Source: Syntrophobacteria bacterium (GTDB taxonomy: Bacteria; Desulfobacterota; DSWW01). Taken from it: a stretch of 6,336 nt of DNA. Both the position numbers and the translations under genes were made by a program. The notes under the pieces are model-generated. The model was not told the DNA's origin. It was given only the letters and a program-made list of their open reading frames with translations, and searched no databases. The stretch lies in the NCBI GenBank assembly GCA_030145435.1, contig JAQYVQ010000151.1, positions 1-6,336 of the forward strand, written 5' to 3'. Shown here piece by piece: positions 5,258 to 6,336 of the stretch. How positions within the stretch are numbered: position 1 is the first letter of the stretch; every line of letters starts with the position of its first letter.

Positions 5258-6336
5258 ATGATCGATTTTGAACTCCCTCCCGCATTGAAGATGATCAAGG
5301 ATTTCGCCCACGGGGTGGCCCGTGACACCTTCCGACCGATTGCCCGGAAGTATGACGAAGAGGAACACACCACGGCGGAGGAGATCGCCTTCATGGGGCC
5401 GATTATGGCCCAGAGATCGGCCGAACGCCGGAAGAAGCCGCAGAAGAAGGACACGGACGGGCCCAAGGCGCCGAGGACCGAAACGGAGGACCGGGTCGGT
5501 GCGACCATTACGGCCGTCGTGGGCAGCGAGGAGTTCTGCTGGGGAGACTCGGGCCTGCTCCTCGCCATCCCGGGCAATGGCCTGGGCAATGCCGCCATCT
5601 CAGCGGTGGCCACCCCGGAACAGGACGAGCGCTTCGGAGGCAGGTTCGCCGCCATGGCCATCACCGAGCCGGGCTCGGGCTCCGATTCCGGCTCCATCTC
5701 CACCACGGCCGTCCTGGATGGAGACGAATGGGTCGTCAACGGCGAGAAGATCTTCGTCACGGACGGAAAACAATGCGACATCGTGGTGGTGTGGGCCACG
5801 GTCGACAAGTCCGCGGGCAAGGCAGGGATCAAGAGCTTCGTGGTCGAGAAGGACCGCCCCGGGGTCACGGTGACCAAGCTCGAGCACAAGCTGGGCATCC
5901 GGGCTTCGGACACGGCCTCCATCGTTTTCGAGGATGTTCGTATCCCCAAGGACAACATCCTTGGATCGCCCGAGGTGAAGACCAAGACCGAGGGGTTCAA
6001 GGGCGTGATGAAGACCTTTGACAACACCCGTCCGATGGTCGCCGCCATGGCATTGGGTGTGGCCCGCGCGGCCTTGGAGTTCACGAAGGAGAAGCTCGAG
6101 GAAGAAGGATTCCTGTTCCGCTACGGCCTGAACAAGCATCATCTGGGTGCGATCGAACGCGAGGTTCTCTTCATGGAGGCGGAGCTGGAGGCGGTGCGGC
6201 TGCTGATCTGGAGGGCCGCCTGGATGGGCGACAACGCCCGGGCGAACGCGCTGGAGGCCTCCATGTCCAAGGCCAAGGGGGGCCGGATGGGTTCGGAGAT
6301 CACCCGGAGGTGCGTGGCGCTCCTGGGGCCTATGGG
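5258..6336 (+). CDS. Acyl-CoA dehydrogenase-family subunit with the complementary half of the FAD site (ACAD2), 3' end cut by window
   Basis: The reading frame is open from this ATG to the window edge: 359 codons plus two bases, with no stop. Residues 136-143 (TEPGSGSD) and 165-170 (IFVTDG, T168) are the canonical contacts to the flavin ring, so this subunit holds the isoalloxazine. The cross-interface elements are lost. The segment corresponding to RVQFG is FLFRYGLNKHHL (285-296), with an insertion of about seven residues and no Arg-x-x-Phe. The Gln-x-x-Gly-Gly motif reads ALLGPM before the cut. The catalytic E-G-T motif would lie about 20 codons beyond the edge. In the N-terminal domain, residues ~46-85 are a charged, Lys/Arg/Glu-rich stretch (RRKKPQKK) replacing the usual 'PEEYGGLG' loop and its helix. 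It follows ACAD1 with a good ribosome binding site, and the two are inferred to be obligate partners. Confidence 0.93.
   Translation, partial: MIDFELPPALKMIKDFAHGVARDTFRPIARKYDEEEHTTAEEIAFMGPIMAQRSAERRKKPQKKDTDGPKAPRTETEDRVGATITAVVGSEEFCWGDSGLLLAIPGNGLGNAAISAVATPEQDERFGGRFAAMAITEPGSGSDSGSISTTAVLDGDEWVVNGEKIFVTDGKQCDIVVVWATVDKSAGKAGIKSFVVEKDRPGVTVTKLEHKLGIRASDTASIVFEDVRIPKDNILGSPEVKTKTEGFKGVMKTFDNTRPMVAAMALGVARAALEFTKEKLEEEGFLFRYGLNKHHLGAIEREVLFMEAELEAVRLLIWRAAWMGDNARANALEASMSKAKGGRMGSEITRRCVALLGPM

Noticed and set aside
5161..6084. A 307-codon minus-strand open frame antisense to ACAD2
   Set aside because: The Ser/Pro/Arg-rich translation has no family pattern, while the opposite strand encodes intact ACAD motifs throughout.

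Overview
The window reads as GC-rich bacterial DNA, most likely from a Deltaproteobacteria-type lineage (Myxococcota, Desulfobacterota, Binatota or relatives). The lineage is inferred from the Cys/Asp-rich 'CSDGQDNDCDG' tail and C-terminal anchor signal of the first protein, and from the cytoplasmic iron-sulfur and acyl-CoA dehydrogenase (ACAD) operon. It cannot be fixed from 6.3 kb. No RNA gene, CRISPR array, insertion sequence or phage gene was seen.

Layout. Positions 36-2594 (minus strand) encode one large exported glycoside hydrolase of the alpha-L-arabinofuranosidase (GH51-like) type. It has a second beta-sandwich domain spliced into its catalytic barrel, a fibronectin-III domain, a Cys/Asp-rich metal-binding-like segment and a C-terminal membrane-sorting tail. 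Positions 2595-2929 are a divergent intergenic region with a good sigma70-like promoter and an inverted repeat facing right. From 2930 to the right edge runs a plus-strand operon of three genes: a QueG/reductive-dehalogenase-like protein with two predicted [4Fe-4S] clusters, a first ACAD (ACAD1, complete, 369 aa) and a second ACAD (ACAD2, cut off by the window edge after 359 codons).

Main interpretation. The two ACADs have lost complementary halves of the FAD site. ACAD1 keeps the Arg-x-x-Phe and Gln-x-x-Gly-Gly elements, which in this family reach across the dimer interface to the FAD. It has lost the TEPGxGSD and ITNG elements, and the catalytic Glu position is Asp. ACAD2 keeps TEPGSGSD and VTDG but has lost Arg-x-x-Phe and Gln-x-x-Gly-Gly. 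Neither looks able to build a FAD site as a homo-oligomer, but together they make one complete composite site. This is the logic of the alpha2beta2 ACADs (ChsE/FadE pairs) of mycobacterial cholesterol side-chain degradation. The operon therefore probably encodes a heteromeric ACAD for a bulky or cyclic acyl-CoA, with an iron-sulfur redox protein of unknown reaction encoded upstream. The substrate cannot be read from the sequence. The hydrolase has no evident functional link to this operon.
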